The position numbers and the translations under genes were made by a program. A stretch of 7,051 bases of DNA, from positions 1-7,051 of the forward strand of contig JAIUYC010000184.1 in NCBI GenBank assembly GCA_020216575.1, written 5' to 3'. Shown here piece after piece: positions 1 to 4,649 of this stretch; the stretch's first letter is position 1; the number at the start of each line of letters is the position of its first letter. A model generated the notes under the pieces. That model searched no databases and had not been told where the DNA came from. It saw only the letters and a list, made by a program, of their open reading frames with translations. This stretch comes from Coleofasciculus sp. S288. GTDB lineage: Bacteria > Cyanobacteriota > Cyanobacteriia > Cyanobacteriales > Coleofasciculaceae.

Positions 1-404
1 AGATAATCATTCCAGCTGGCAGTGAGGTTGTTGGTGAACTGCGTTCTACTGCAAGCGGTGCTCAGTTTGTTGCTCAGACATTGGTGATGAACGGTCAACA
101 GATGTCAATCAACGCTTCGTCTGGGACAATCACCACCACCGAAACTGTTCGTCAAGGTCGTAGCGTTGGGGATCTGCTGAAGAATGCGGCGTTGGGAACG
201 GCTGCTGCTGCTGCAATCTCAGCTGTCACAGGTGACCGAGCGATCGCCACTGAAGAACTCTTGATCGGAGGCGGCGCAGGTGTAGTACTGGATCTGATTC
301 AACGCTTCCTTGGTCGGAACAGTGTCGATCTGATCGTCATTCAGCCTGACACGGACTTAGATCTGAGATTGAATGATGACCTAGAGCTTGAACTTGACGA
401 TTAA
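1..404 (+). CDS. TrbI/VirB10-like conjugal transfer family protein, C-terminal part (5' end outside window)
   Basis: An open frame enters from the left edge (first full codon at base 3) and ends at TAA 402-404, giving 133 visible residues. An internal TTG at 81 is not a credible start because the conserved part begins before it. The visible region opens with IIIPAGSEVVGELRS, the 'IPAGS..G' beta-strand signature of the TrbI/VirB10 C-terminal domain. It continues through a strand-rich stretch (INASSG, TTTETVRQG), a small-residue helix (LLKNAALGTAAAAAISAV), a Gly-rich segment and a final strand with RNSVDLIVI. Proteins of this type in cyanobacteria are usually annotated 'conjugal transfer protein TrbI' but are often chromosomal with no other conjugation genes nearby; none is visible here. 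They are expected to be inner-membrane anchored and periplasmic. The last 18 residues alternate Asp/Glu with Leu, giving a strongly acidic tail. The frame contains a HIP1 site at 240-247. The family call rests on recalled sequence pattern. Confidence 0.6.
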   Translation, partial: IIIPAGSEVVGELRSTASGAQFVAQTLVMNGQQMSINASSGTITTTETVRQGRSVGDLLKNAALGTAAAAAISAVTGDRAIATEELLIGGGAGVVLDLIQRFLGRNSVDLIVIQPDTDLDLRLNDDLELELDD

Positions 405-439
405 GCTGCTGTGAATCTAAGCTGCCTAATCTGAAAATA

Positions 440-482
440 GACACTCCAGACACGGAGACACGGGGACGTGGAGACATAGAGA
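440..482. repeat. Imperfect 8-bp tandem repeat (GACACGGA-type)
   Basis: Four consecutive octamers read GACACGGA (449-456), GACACGGG (457-464), GACGTGGA (465-472) and GACATAGA (473-480). A related GACACTCC lies one base out of phase at 440-447. This resembles the 'gggacacgggga' low-complexity spacers common between cyanobacterial genes. No function can be inferred. Confidence 0.6.
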
Positions 483-576
483 TTTTCATCCTTCGTTATG
501 CACTCAAGTTCATGGGTGTCTAACCTGAAAGTAGGGGTCAGGGGTCAAGAGTCGGAGGAGAGTAATTTTCATCTCT

Positions 577-599
577 TCATGGTGAGCGACAGCTCATGA
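577..599. other. Hairpin downstream of the trbI-like gene
   Basis: TCAT-(ggt)-GAGC pairs with GCTC-ATGA around the tetraloop GACA, giving 8 bp with a 3-base bulge. A T6 run follows only at 619-624, too far for a classical intrinsic terminator. It could mark the 3' end of the trbI-like transcript, which converges on the kinase gene. The 8-mer ACTCAAGT (502-509) is also repeated inverted as ACTTGAGT at 612-619. Confidence 0.3.
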
Positions 600-650
600 T
601 GCCTAATCTACACTTGAGTTTTTTGCCAGCAATCAGCGGTTAGTGGAAAA

Positions 651-692
651 ACAACTGACTACTGACAACTGACTACTGACAACTGACCCCTG
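651..692. repeat. Heptanucleotide tandem repeat (STRR type), overlapping the kinase 3' end
   Basis: Six heptamers run head to tail: ACAACTG, ACTACTG, ACAACTG, ACTACTG, ACAACTG, ACCCCTG. Equivalently, there are two identical 14-mers and a third with two changes. Short tandemly repeated heptamers of this kind are characteristic of cyanobacterial intergenic DNA. This array reaches into the end of the sensor kinase gene and supplies its TAG stop (659-661 on the complement). Confidence 0.85.
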
Positions 693-2038
693 ATAACCTG
701 CAACCACACCACAAAGGTTGTTCCCTTTAGAGGATGGTCTTGTGCAGTACTAAAAATGGATTCCGAATCGTCTTTAGCCTGGATTAGTTGTGCTGGGCTA
801 AAGACTTTTATTTCTCCCTGCATTTGTTCGACTAACTGTTTCGCGATCGCTAAGCCCAAACCACTACCCGGAATTGATGTCGATGCCTGGACGCCTCGAT
901 AATGCCGCTCGAACAAATGTTCTAAGTCTTCGGGTGGAATGCCAGGTCCCGTATCGCTGATTGCGATCGCCAACATTTCTCCTTGAGGCGTTTGTCGCGT
1001 TGCGCCAACTCGGACATCAATCTTTCCGCCTGCTGGCGTGTACTTTAGGGCGTTGTCGATCAGGTTGCTTAGCACCTCGCGTAAGGCTTTGGCGTTGCCT
1101 CGTACAGGCGGTAAGTCGGATGGGATTTCAGATAACAACTCTAGGTTGCGTTCTTGTGCGATCGCTTGGGCTGAAATGATCAGCGGGACTAAAACATCGG
1201 CAACTGAAACGGATTCCAAGGTCAAGGCTGGGAGTAGAGAGGTAGCCGTTGATGGTTGAGGAACTTCAACAACTAGTCCCACAGGGAGTACCGCTGGCTC
1301 TAAATCGTCTTGATACTCGTCGAGACTAGCGTCGAACTGTTGCAGCAATTCTTGCAAGCGATCGCTTTCTCGCACAATACTGGAAGCGACCTCGTGGTTT
1401 TTATCCCCCGGTCGCAGGCGTTTGAGGAGCAGCTTGCCAAAGGTTCGCAATGCTGTTAGAGGATTGCGAAATTGATGTAAAAGGTCATCTAAGCGATCGT
1501 GCTGCTGAGCTTGCAGGCGCCGCTGTTGAGTCAATTGCTGCTCAACCCACGCTCGACGCTGATCCATGATGTAGCCAAGTGTCAAAGTTCGAGCAATTCG
1601 TTCAATCGTCGCTTGTTCGCGATCGTTCCATGGCCTGTCTTCACGACTCGTCACCAACAACCCCATCACAACGCCCTCATGGATTAAGGGCAAAACAATT
1701 TGACGCTGCCGTCGCAGTAAATTTTCTTCCCAATCTGGGGGAGTGGAACCCACATCTGAGTTAGAGTTTTGGGGGAGCAGCCGTGGTACAGCTCTCGCCA
1801 AGCGAGGAAATGTGTCAGCCTGCCCCATCTGTCCAGGCAACATCAGTGCCGTATCATCCTCTGCCCATACCGTCGTTGCTTCAGGATAAACGACCACGGG
1901 AATTAGTTTCGTCTCACCTCCCTCTACCAATTCTTCTGTTAAATACACAGCACTCAGAGCAGCTCCTAACCCTTGAGTTAACACTGCCACCTGTGCTTGA
2001 CACAATGCAACAAATTCTGAACTGGCAGGAATGAACAT
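659..2038 (-). CDS. hik2: GAF-domain sensor histidine kinase, probable Hik2 / chloroplast sensor kinase (CSK) ortholog
   Basis: A 459-residue soluble kinase with no membrane segment. Residues 1-170 form a GAF-like sensor (hydrophobic strands around 45-50 and 114-130). A linker helix (about 160-185) leads to the HisKA H-box LLHQFRNPLTALRTFGKLL with phospho-acceptor His188. The catalytic domain has an N-box (about 318-338, Asn325/Asn329), G1 box SDTGPGIP (361-368), F-box LEHLFERHYRG and G2 box GSGLGLAIAK (391-400), so it looks active. Hik2 of Synechocystis is about 430 residues, phosphorylates near His185, and with CSK is reported to sense plastoquinone redox through a conserved N-terminal Cys carrying an Fe-S cluster. 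Here the only Cys in the folded body is Cys13, in ALCQAQ. Known partners are Rre1 and RppA; none is in this window. ATG at 2038 places ALCQAQ near the N terminus as in the family, but no clear Shine-Dalgarno precedes it. The last ~10 residues (GQLSVVSCQ) are translated heptad repeat. HIP1 sites lie at 843, 963, 1158 and 1358. The kinase class is certain; the Hik2 assignment is moderate. Confidence 0.85.
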   Translation of the reverse strand: MFIPASSEFVALCQAQVAVLTQGLGAALSAVYLTEELVEGGETKLIPVVVYPEATTVWAEDDTALMLPGQMGQADTFPRLARAVPRLLPQNSNSDVGSTPPDWEENLLRRQRQIVLPLIHEGVVMGLLVTSREDRPWNDREQATIERIARTLTLGYIMDQRRAWVEQQLTQQRRLQAQQHDRLDDLLHQFRNPLTALRTFGKLLLKRLRPGDKNHEVASSIVRESDRLQELLQQFDASLDEYQDDLEPAVLPVGLVVEVPQPSTATSLLPALTLESVSVADVLVPLIISAQAIAQERNLELLSEIPSDLPPVRGNAKALREVLSNLIDNALKYTPAGGKIDVRVGATRQTPQGEMLAIAISDTGPGIPPEDLEHLFERHYRGVQASTSIPGSGLGLAIAKQLVEQMQGEIKVFSPAQLIQAKDDSESIFSTAQDHPLKGTTFVVWLQVIRGQLSVVSCQ

Positions 2039-2075
2039 GAGGTTAGAATGACTTATCTGTGACAGTGTTCTTGCC

Positions 2076-2106
2076 TTGAAACCACAAGTGGCTCTCTCTC
2101 TATAAT
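2076..2106 (+). promoter_or_regulatory. Possible distal sigma70-type promoter
   Basis: TTGAAA (2076-2081) and a consensus TATAAT (2101-2106) are separated by 19 bases, slightly long. The spacer holds the palindrome CCACAAGTGG. It would start transcription near 2113, 340 bases before DUF3155, so its target is uncertain. Confidence 0.3.
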
Positions 2107-2366
2107 GTCGAACCCATCAGAAAACTGGCAAACTAGGGCGCAAACGCGGAAATCAGCCGTCTCATATGCATGGATGCAGAATTTTTTTCATCGTTCATCG
2201 TCTCCTTTTGCGGGTGAGGCTATTTCACTTAAACTCTTTATGGTTAAATATTATTAAGCAAAGTTTAGGTTCTCTAAACATTCTCATATTTCTCGCTCTC
2301 CTTTCCAGGATATTGGTCTTAGTCATTAAAGCGTTCATCAATTTTGTATCAATATATGAAAAAAAG

Positions 2367-2395
2367 TTGAATTTTTGAACTGAAGCGGATATACT
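2367..2395 (+). promoter_or_regulatory. Promoter of the DUF3155 gene
   Basis: TTGAAT (2367-2372), a 17-base spacer, and TATACT (2390-2395) match the sigma70 consensus well. The predicted start near 2402 gives a leader of about 50 bases before the TTG codon. Confidence 0.65.
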
Positions 2396-2436
2396 TTCCA
2401 CGGCTTTTGTAACTAGCATTACAACTGTCAGCAAAC

Positions 2437-2445
2437 AGAGGAGGT
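2437..2445 (+). promoter_or_regulatory. Strong Shine-Dalgarno site that fixes the TTG start of DUF3155
   Basis: AGAGGAGGT is near-perfectly complementary to the 16S rRNA tail and ends 7 bases before TTG at 2453. No ATG or GTG gives a better start for the conserved N terminus, so this site decides the unusual start codon. Confidence 0.8.
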
Positions 2446-2452
2446 AAAGAGG

Positions 2453-2770
2453 TTGGCAAGAAGACGCAAGCGCAAAAGTCGCCGCCGCCAGGAAGGGCGC
2501 AAGATTCTGGAGCACGTGCCTCAGTATAATCTCGAAAGCGGTGAAGATAAACCTGTTACAGCAGCACGAAAATATATTCACGCAGAAGGGATTGTTCCCC
2601 CTGCTTTGCTGCTGGTGAAGCGAAATGAACACACGACAGACCGCTACTTCTGGGCGGAAAAAGGGTTATTTGGAGCCCAATATGTCGAAGAAAATCATTT
2701 TCTGTTTCCCAGTCTGCGAGTACTAGACTCTCCCCCCGAAAAGACTACAGTTGCGGTTTCAAGCCGCTGA
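2453..2770 (+). CDS. DUF3155 domain-containing protein
   Basis: A 105-residue protein beginning at TTG (2453), placed by the AGAGGAGGT site 7 bases upstream. Residues 1-17 are almost entirely basic (MARRRKRKSRRRQEGRK), suggesting contact with nucleic acid or ribosome. The conserved core follows: ILEHVPQYNLESGEDKPVTA (19-38), YIHAEGIVPPALLLVKRNEH (41-60) and TDRYFWAEKGLFGAQYVEEN (62-81), ending FLFPSLRVL. This matches my recollection of DUF3155, a small family of cyanobacteria and some plastid lineages with no known function. It has no signal peptide, membrane segment or catalytic motif. The last ~14 residues (PPEKTTVAVSSR) look variable. It has its own promoter (2367-2395) and appears monocistronic, because the next gene downstream is on the other strand. 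The 3' side runs into a long chain of inverted repeats. A nucleic-acid role is inferred only from charge. Confidence 0.85.
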   Translation: MARRRKRKSRRRQEGRKILEHVPQYNLESGEDKPVTAARKYIHAEGIVPPALLLVKRNEHTTDRYFWAEKGLFGAQYVEENHFLFPSLRVLDSPPEKTTVAVSSR

Positions 2771-2864
2771 TATATTCCTATCGCTGAAAAGTCCCCAGTG
2801 ACAGGCGCTTTTAGGATAGCAGTCTGAAATCCTCATCTTTAAGTAGGTGAAGATGAAAGGCTCA

Positions 2865-2942
2865 GTCATTTTTAGGGGTTTGCTTGCGCTTTTAAGCGGT
2901 GTTAGTCTAGCACTTGCGGAGTGCCTTGTCCCTAAAAATGAC
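2865..2942. repeat. 78-bp element with 13-bp perfect terminal inverted repeats and two inner hairpins (MITE-like or RNA)
   Basis: GTCATTTTTAGGG (2865-2877) is the exact complement of CCCTAAAAATGAC (2930-2942). Inside lie CGCTT-TT-AAGCG (2887-2898) and GCACT-TGCGG-AGTGC (2910-2924), so one strand folds as a three-way junction. The right arm can pair instead with TTTAGGG at 2947-2953 (7 bp). No clear target-site duplication flanks the ends (left CTCA, right ACCC). It could be a short non-autonomous transposon relic or a folded RNA domain. Confidence 0.5.
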
Positions 2943-2954
2943 ACCCTTTAGGGT

Positions 2955-3034
2955 AGAACGTATCCTGACTGTCCCTATCCTCAATGAAGTAGGTAAGGAG
3001 AGAGAGCTGAAAAATACGTTCTGTCGTTTTTATT
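2955..3034 (+). other. Long-range stem followed by a U-rich tract
   Basis: AGAACGTAT (2955-2963) pairs perfectly with ATACGTTCT (3014-3022), and GTCGTTTTTATTT follows directly. The 50-base loop is large for an intrinsic terminator, but the U-rich tail gives it a possible 3'-end role on the + strand. It starts one base after the element at 2943-2954. Confidence 0.3.
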
Positions 3035-3212
3035 TGGCGTTAGGAACTAGCGTCATTAAGCTTTAATGAGGAACCTCTACCTGATAACCCATTCGGACTT
3101 AGATGGCGAGTTGCTCGAATGAAGCGTTAAAGGCAATGATTTGTGAACTATAGGTTGAAATCTCCAACCGCGAGTGTCGCAGGTCGAAGCAATTCATATT
3201 GTTTTTTTCTCC

Positions 3213-3380
3213 ACTCGGGTACGAGTTGCAAGATTGGGCATTAGTTAATACGCTGTATTGACAAAGTCTGAGTTCTTGGCTCGTACTGGGATGTGTGATA
3301 GAAGTGACACGGCAAGCGTTCCTGTCACAGTTACCTTGACCCTACCTCAAGCGTAAAAGCTTGAGTAGGGTTGCTTTCTG
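3213..3380 (+). ncRNA. Candidate structured small RNA with its own terminator
   Basis: Three stem-loops in series can be read on the + strand. First, GTACGAG (3219-3225) plus CAAGA (3229-3233) pair with TCTTG (3274-3278) plus CTCGTAC (3280-3286), enclosing hairpin GTTAATAC-GCT-GTATTGAC (3244-3262, 8 bp with one U.G). Second, GTGACA-c-GG pairs with CC-TGTCAC (3304-3328). Third is a 13-bp intrinsic terminator (3339-3371). No + strand gene lies within 440 bases upstream, so the terminator needs another transcript to end. Ends are approximate, no convincing promoter was found, and GTACGAG also has a competing local hairpin (ACTCG-GGTA-CGAGT, 3213-3226). I do not recognise it as tmRNA, RNase P RNA, 6S, SRP RNA, Yfr1 or Yfr2. 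Confidence 0.4.
3339..3380 (+). terminator. Rightward rho-independent terminator
   Basis: ACCCTAC-C-TCAAGC (3339-3352) pairs with GCTTGA-GTAGGGT (3359-3371): 13 bp, one bulged C, loop GTAAAA. The tail TGCTTTCT is moderately U-rich. On the opposite strand the stem is followed by a mixed sequence, so the + orientation is favoured. Confidence 0.6.
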
Positions 3381-3440
3381 GTGTTCTTTGAGTGTCAGGT
3401 GTTTAACCGCTTATTAGCTGGTTACTTAAATTACTGTTGG

Positions 3441-3485
3441 GATGGACTAGGGAGAAGGAGAGGGGATAAAATCCTTCTCCCCATC
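3441..3485 (-). terminator. Hairpin at the 3' end of the CCB1-like gene
   Basis: GGGAGAAGGA (3450-3459) pairs perfectly with TCCTTCTCCC (3472-3481) around 12 bases. The stem can extend through GATG (3441-3444) and CATC (3482-3485) past a bulge. It lies 18 bases beyond the CCB1 stop. No T-run follows in the leftward direction, so it may stabilise the 3' end rather than terminate alone. It also resembles the CTCC/GGAG spacer repeats common in cyanobacteria. Confidence 0.45.
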
Positions 3486-3502
3486 TTCAGATTGCTGAAA
3501 GC

Positions 3503-4045
3503 TTAGAGGTTATTGGCAGCAGGGTTGAGCTGTAAAACTCGTTGCAGCTCTAGGAGTTCGTCCCGATGACCAGTAACAGTAATGAGGCTTTGCGGACTTG
3601 TTTCGCGATCGCCTAGGGTTTCCACTTTCAGAGAAACCTGTTCGTCCCGTCCCGCTTTTTTCCAATAAAACACTCCAGCTGCTGGTGCTAGTAGAACTAA
3701 CCCTAGAAAAATGCTAGTGAACGTCGGATAAAGCACCGAGAGAACCAGCGATAAACAAAGCATGCCGCAGGCAGCTAGCACGGTTAAAAAGATCGCCAAA
3801 AATAAACTAGGTCGGACATACCCTTGGAATATGACTTGATTGGTGGCGGCATCCACTGCCGCCACTCGGTAAGCTCTCTGGTCAAAGTATTGCTGCAAGC
3901 GAGCTAGAAGTGATTCTTCTGGTTCTAGAGCAACCAATTTCACTTGCTGCGTTCGGTCTTTCACAGAGGCTCGAATGAAGAAAAATAATCCTACGGCTAA
4001 CAACAGCGTCAGCAGGAGTGTAGAAGAGAGAACAGTTGTATCCAC
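3503..4045 (-). CDS. Cofactor assembly of complex C subunit B (CCB1-like, DUF3529)
   Basis: A 180-residue membrane protein. Residues 4-25 form a first membrane helix ending in FFFIRAS; a soluble stretch follows (26-78, LEPEESLLARLQQYFDQRAYRVAAVD); then two helices about 79-105 and 108-128; then a cytoplasmic tail (129-180) with SLKVETLGD and a closing leucine-rich helix. Length and pattern match my recollection of cyanobacterial proteins annotated 'cofactor assembly of complex C subunit B', the CCB1 family. In Chlamydomonas the CCB factors attach heme ci covalently to cytochrome b6 at the thylakoid membrane. The start is GTG at 4045, supported by the family's usual MDT.VLSS opening. The nearest Shine-Dalgarno, AAAGGAGG (4066-4073), lies 20 bases upstream, well beyond normal spacing. 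A PadR regulator sits 244 bases upstream in the same direction. A HIP1 site lies at 3605. The assignment to CCB1 rather than CCB2/CCB4 is less certain than the broad call. Confidence 0.78.
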   Translation of the reverse strand: MDTTVLSSTLLLTLLLAVGLFFFIRASVKDRTQQVKLVALEPEESLLARLQQYFDQRAYRVAAVDAATNQVIFQGYVRPSLFLAIFLTVLAACGMLCLSLVLSVLYPTFTSIFLGLVLLAPAAGVFYWKKAGRDEQVSLKVETLGDRETSPQSLITVTGHRDELLELQRVLQLNPAANNL

Positions 4046-4132
4046 GATTGTTGATGTAAGATGTGCCTCCTTTGCTACTACTTTACAATTTACGACGCCT
4101 CAGTTGTTAGAGAAGAACACCCTCTCTGCGGA

Positions 4133-4210
4133 GCCACTAGCAGGTTGTAGGAGAAAAAATTTCTCCCACGCCAATACGTCCGCTGACGCTACTGCTAGAG
4201 CGGCTTTTTT
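4133..4210. repeat. Folded repeat element in the PadR-CCB1 gap
   Basis: The outer arms CTAGCAG (4137-4143) and CTGCTAG (4192-4198) are perfect complements, with a further GCC/GGC pair (4133-4135 and 4202-4204). They enclose two hairpins: GGAGAAA-AAA-TTTCTCC (4150-4166) and CGTC-CGCT-GACG (4177-4188). A T6 run (4205-4210) follows on the + strand. This is an outer stem plus two inner hairpins, the same architecture as 2865-2942 but with unrelated sequence. With no + strand gene ending here, it is more likely a cyanobacterial palindromic repeat or, on the - strand, an intercistronic RNA fold. Confidence 0.5.
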
Positions 4211-4264
4211 CCTTGCCGTCTTGCTTTCTCGAAAAGCCTGCTGTCAACTCAACGAATTGACCGT

Positions 4265-4285
4265 TTCTCCCACAAAGTGCGAGAA
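4265..4285. other. Hairpin just after the PadR stop codon
   Basis: TTCTC-c-CAC-AAA-GTG-c-GAGAA forms 8 bp around one C.C mismatch (G.G on the - strand), 4 bases beyond the PadR TAA. No T-run follows on the - strand. It may slow transcription or protect the PadR 3' end, with the folded repeat beyond it. Confidence 0.35.
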
Positions 4286-4289
4286 GTTG

Positions 4290-4643
4290 TTACATGGCTT
4301 TTCTTACCTCAGTCATGTAGCCACGACAAAAATCGGCAAGTTCCTGAGCTTGACTCCGCCACTCCGGGCGGATTTGATACATCCTGCGGGGGCGCCCGCG
4401 TCCTTCCACTTTTTTCCAGTACCCTGTGATTGCCCCAGCATCTTCAAGAAACTTCAATGCACTGTAGAGGACAGTGTCAGAGAGTCGATAGGTTGGGTAA
4501 TCCTGTTCTAGTTGCTGAATCAGCTGTGTTCCATAGGATTCGCCTTGCAACAAGATAGACAGAACATAACATACGGCTAATTCCTTGTTGAGATAGTTGG
4601 GAGGGGGGTCTCGAAAAAACTGATAGATATCCTCAAATTTCAT
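4290..4643 (-). CDS. PadR family transcriptional regulator
   Basis: A 117-residue winged-helix protein. The motif NKELAVCYVLSILL (about 19-32) is the first PadR helix and QGESYGTQLIQQL (33-45) the second. YRLSDTVLYSALKFLEDAGAI (52-72) holds the recognition helix, and VEGRGRPRRMYQI (79-91) is the wing with the family's G-R-x-R-x-Y signature. The short C terminus (92-117) lacks the long extra helices of subfamily-2 PadR proteins, so it is a compact type that would dimerise through its terminal helices. Two ATGs are possible, 4649 and 4643. I prefer 4643 because it gives the usual MKFEDIYQFF opening and better spacing (8 bases) from a weak GTGAG. It lies directly upstream of the CCB1-like gene on the same strand, so regulation of CCB1 or of itself is plausible. 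Its ligand cannot be read from the sequence. A palindrome CTCAAA-AGC-TTTGAG (4801-4815), beside leftward TATAAC (4799-4794), is a possible operator upstream. Confidence 0.88.
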   Translation of the reverse strand: MKFEDIYQFFRDPPPNYLNKELAVCYVLSILLQGESYGTQLIQQLEQDYPTYRLSDTVLYSALKFLEDAGAITGYWKKVEGRGRPRRMYQIRPEWRSQAQELADFCRGYMTEVRKAM

Positions 4644-4649
4644 CTGCAT

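Larger units (their letters stand above)
2039..2452. other. Divergent spacer between the kinase and DUF3155
   Basis: This 414-base spacer is AT-rich, especially 2220-2400. It must hold the control regions of two divergent genes. A good rightward promoter and a strong ribosome binding site sit at its right end. Near the kinase, CCAC-AA-GTGG (2082-2091) is a small palindrome inside a weaker promoter-like pair, and leftward TATAGA (2102-2097) overlaps rightward TATAAT (2101-2106). No convincing -35 was found for the kinase. A 70-codon hydrophobic frame (2166-2378, +) has no ribosome binding site and is not called. Confidence 0.5.
2771..3502. other. 732-base gene-free region with consecutive inverted repeats
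   Basis: No credible coding frame lies here. Inverted repeats follow one another: 2778-2819 (CTATC/CT/AAAAG with CTTTT/AG/GATAG, 12 bp with two single-base bulges), 2833-2856 (TCATCTT/AAGATGA), 2865-2942 (13 bp perfect), 2943-2954 (ACCCT/AGGGT), 2955-3022 (9 bp), 3038-3052 (CGTTAG-GAA-CTAGCG, one U.G), 3054-3068 (CATTAA-GCT-TTAATG), 3090-3121 (CATTCG/CGAATG), 3153-3169 (GGTTG/CAACC), 3190-3208 (short stem then T7), 3219-3286, 3304-3328 and 3339-3371. The two U.G pairs noted (3040.3050 and 3246.3260) fit RNA read from the + strand only. It may be one long structured RNA, several short ones, or inserted repeats. Confidence 0.5.

Noticed and set aside
651..692. CRISPR array
   Set aside because: Units are contiguous heptamers without spacers.
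961..2034. Several 60-83 codon + frames inside the kinase gene
   Set aside because: They are shadows of the conserved kinase on the opposite strand.
2192..2199. CGTTCATC, as in the glutamine riboswitch
   Set aside because: The required downstream GGACGGAAGTA-type partner is absent nearby.
2166..2378. 70-codon hydrophobic + frame in the kinase-DUF3155 spacer
   Set aside because: It has no ribosome binding site, its hydrophobicity follows from T-rich DNA, and its end overlaps the DUF3155 promoter.
2225..2632. 135-codon open frame on the - strand opposite DUF3155
   Set aside because: It is antisense to a conserved protein with its own promoter and binding site; the composition reflects AT-rich spacer and reversed basic codons.
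2759..2944. 61-codon - strand frame over the 2865-2942 inverted-repeat element
   Set aside because: It is a translation of the repeat arms and hairpins, with no recognisable protein pattern.
3258..3263. Perfect TTGACA as a -35 box for the candidate sRNA
   Set aside because: Spacings of 16-18 give CTCGTA, TCGTAC or CGTACT, poor -10 boxes, and the hexamer lies in the 3' arm of the 3244-3262 hairpin and just past it.
3975..4511. 178-codon open frame on the + strand across CCB1, the gap and PadR
   Set aside because: It is antisense to two recognisable genes, crosses a repeat-like element, has no family resemblance and no proper ribosome binding site.
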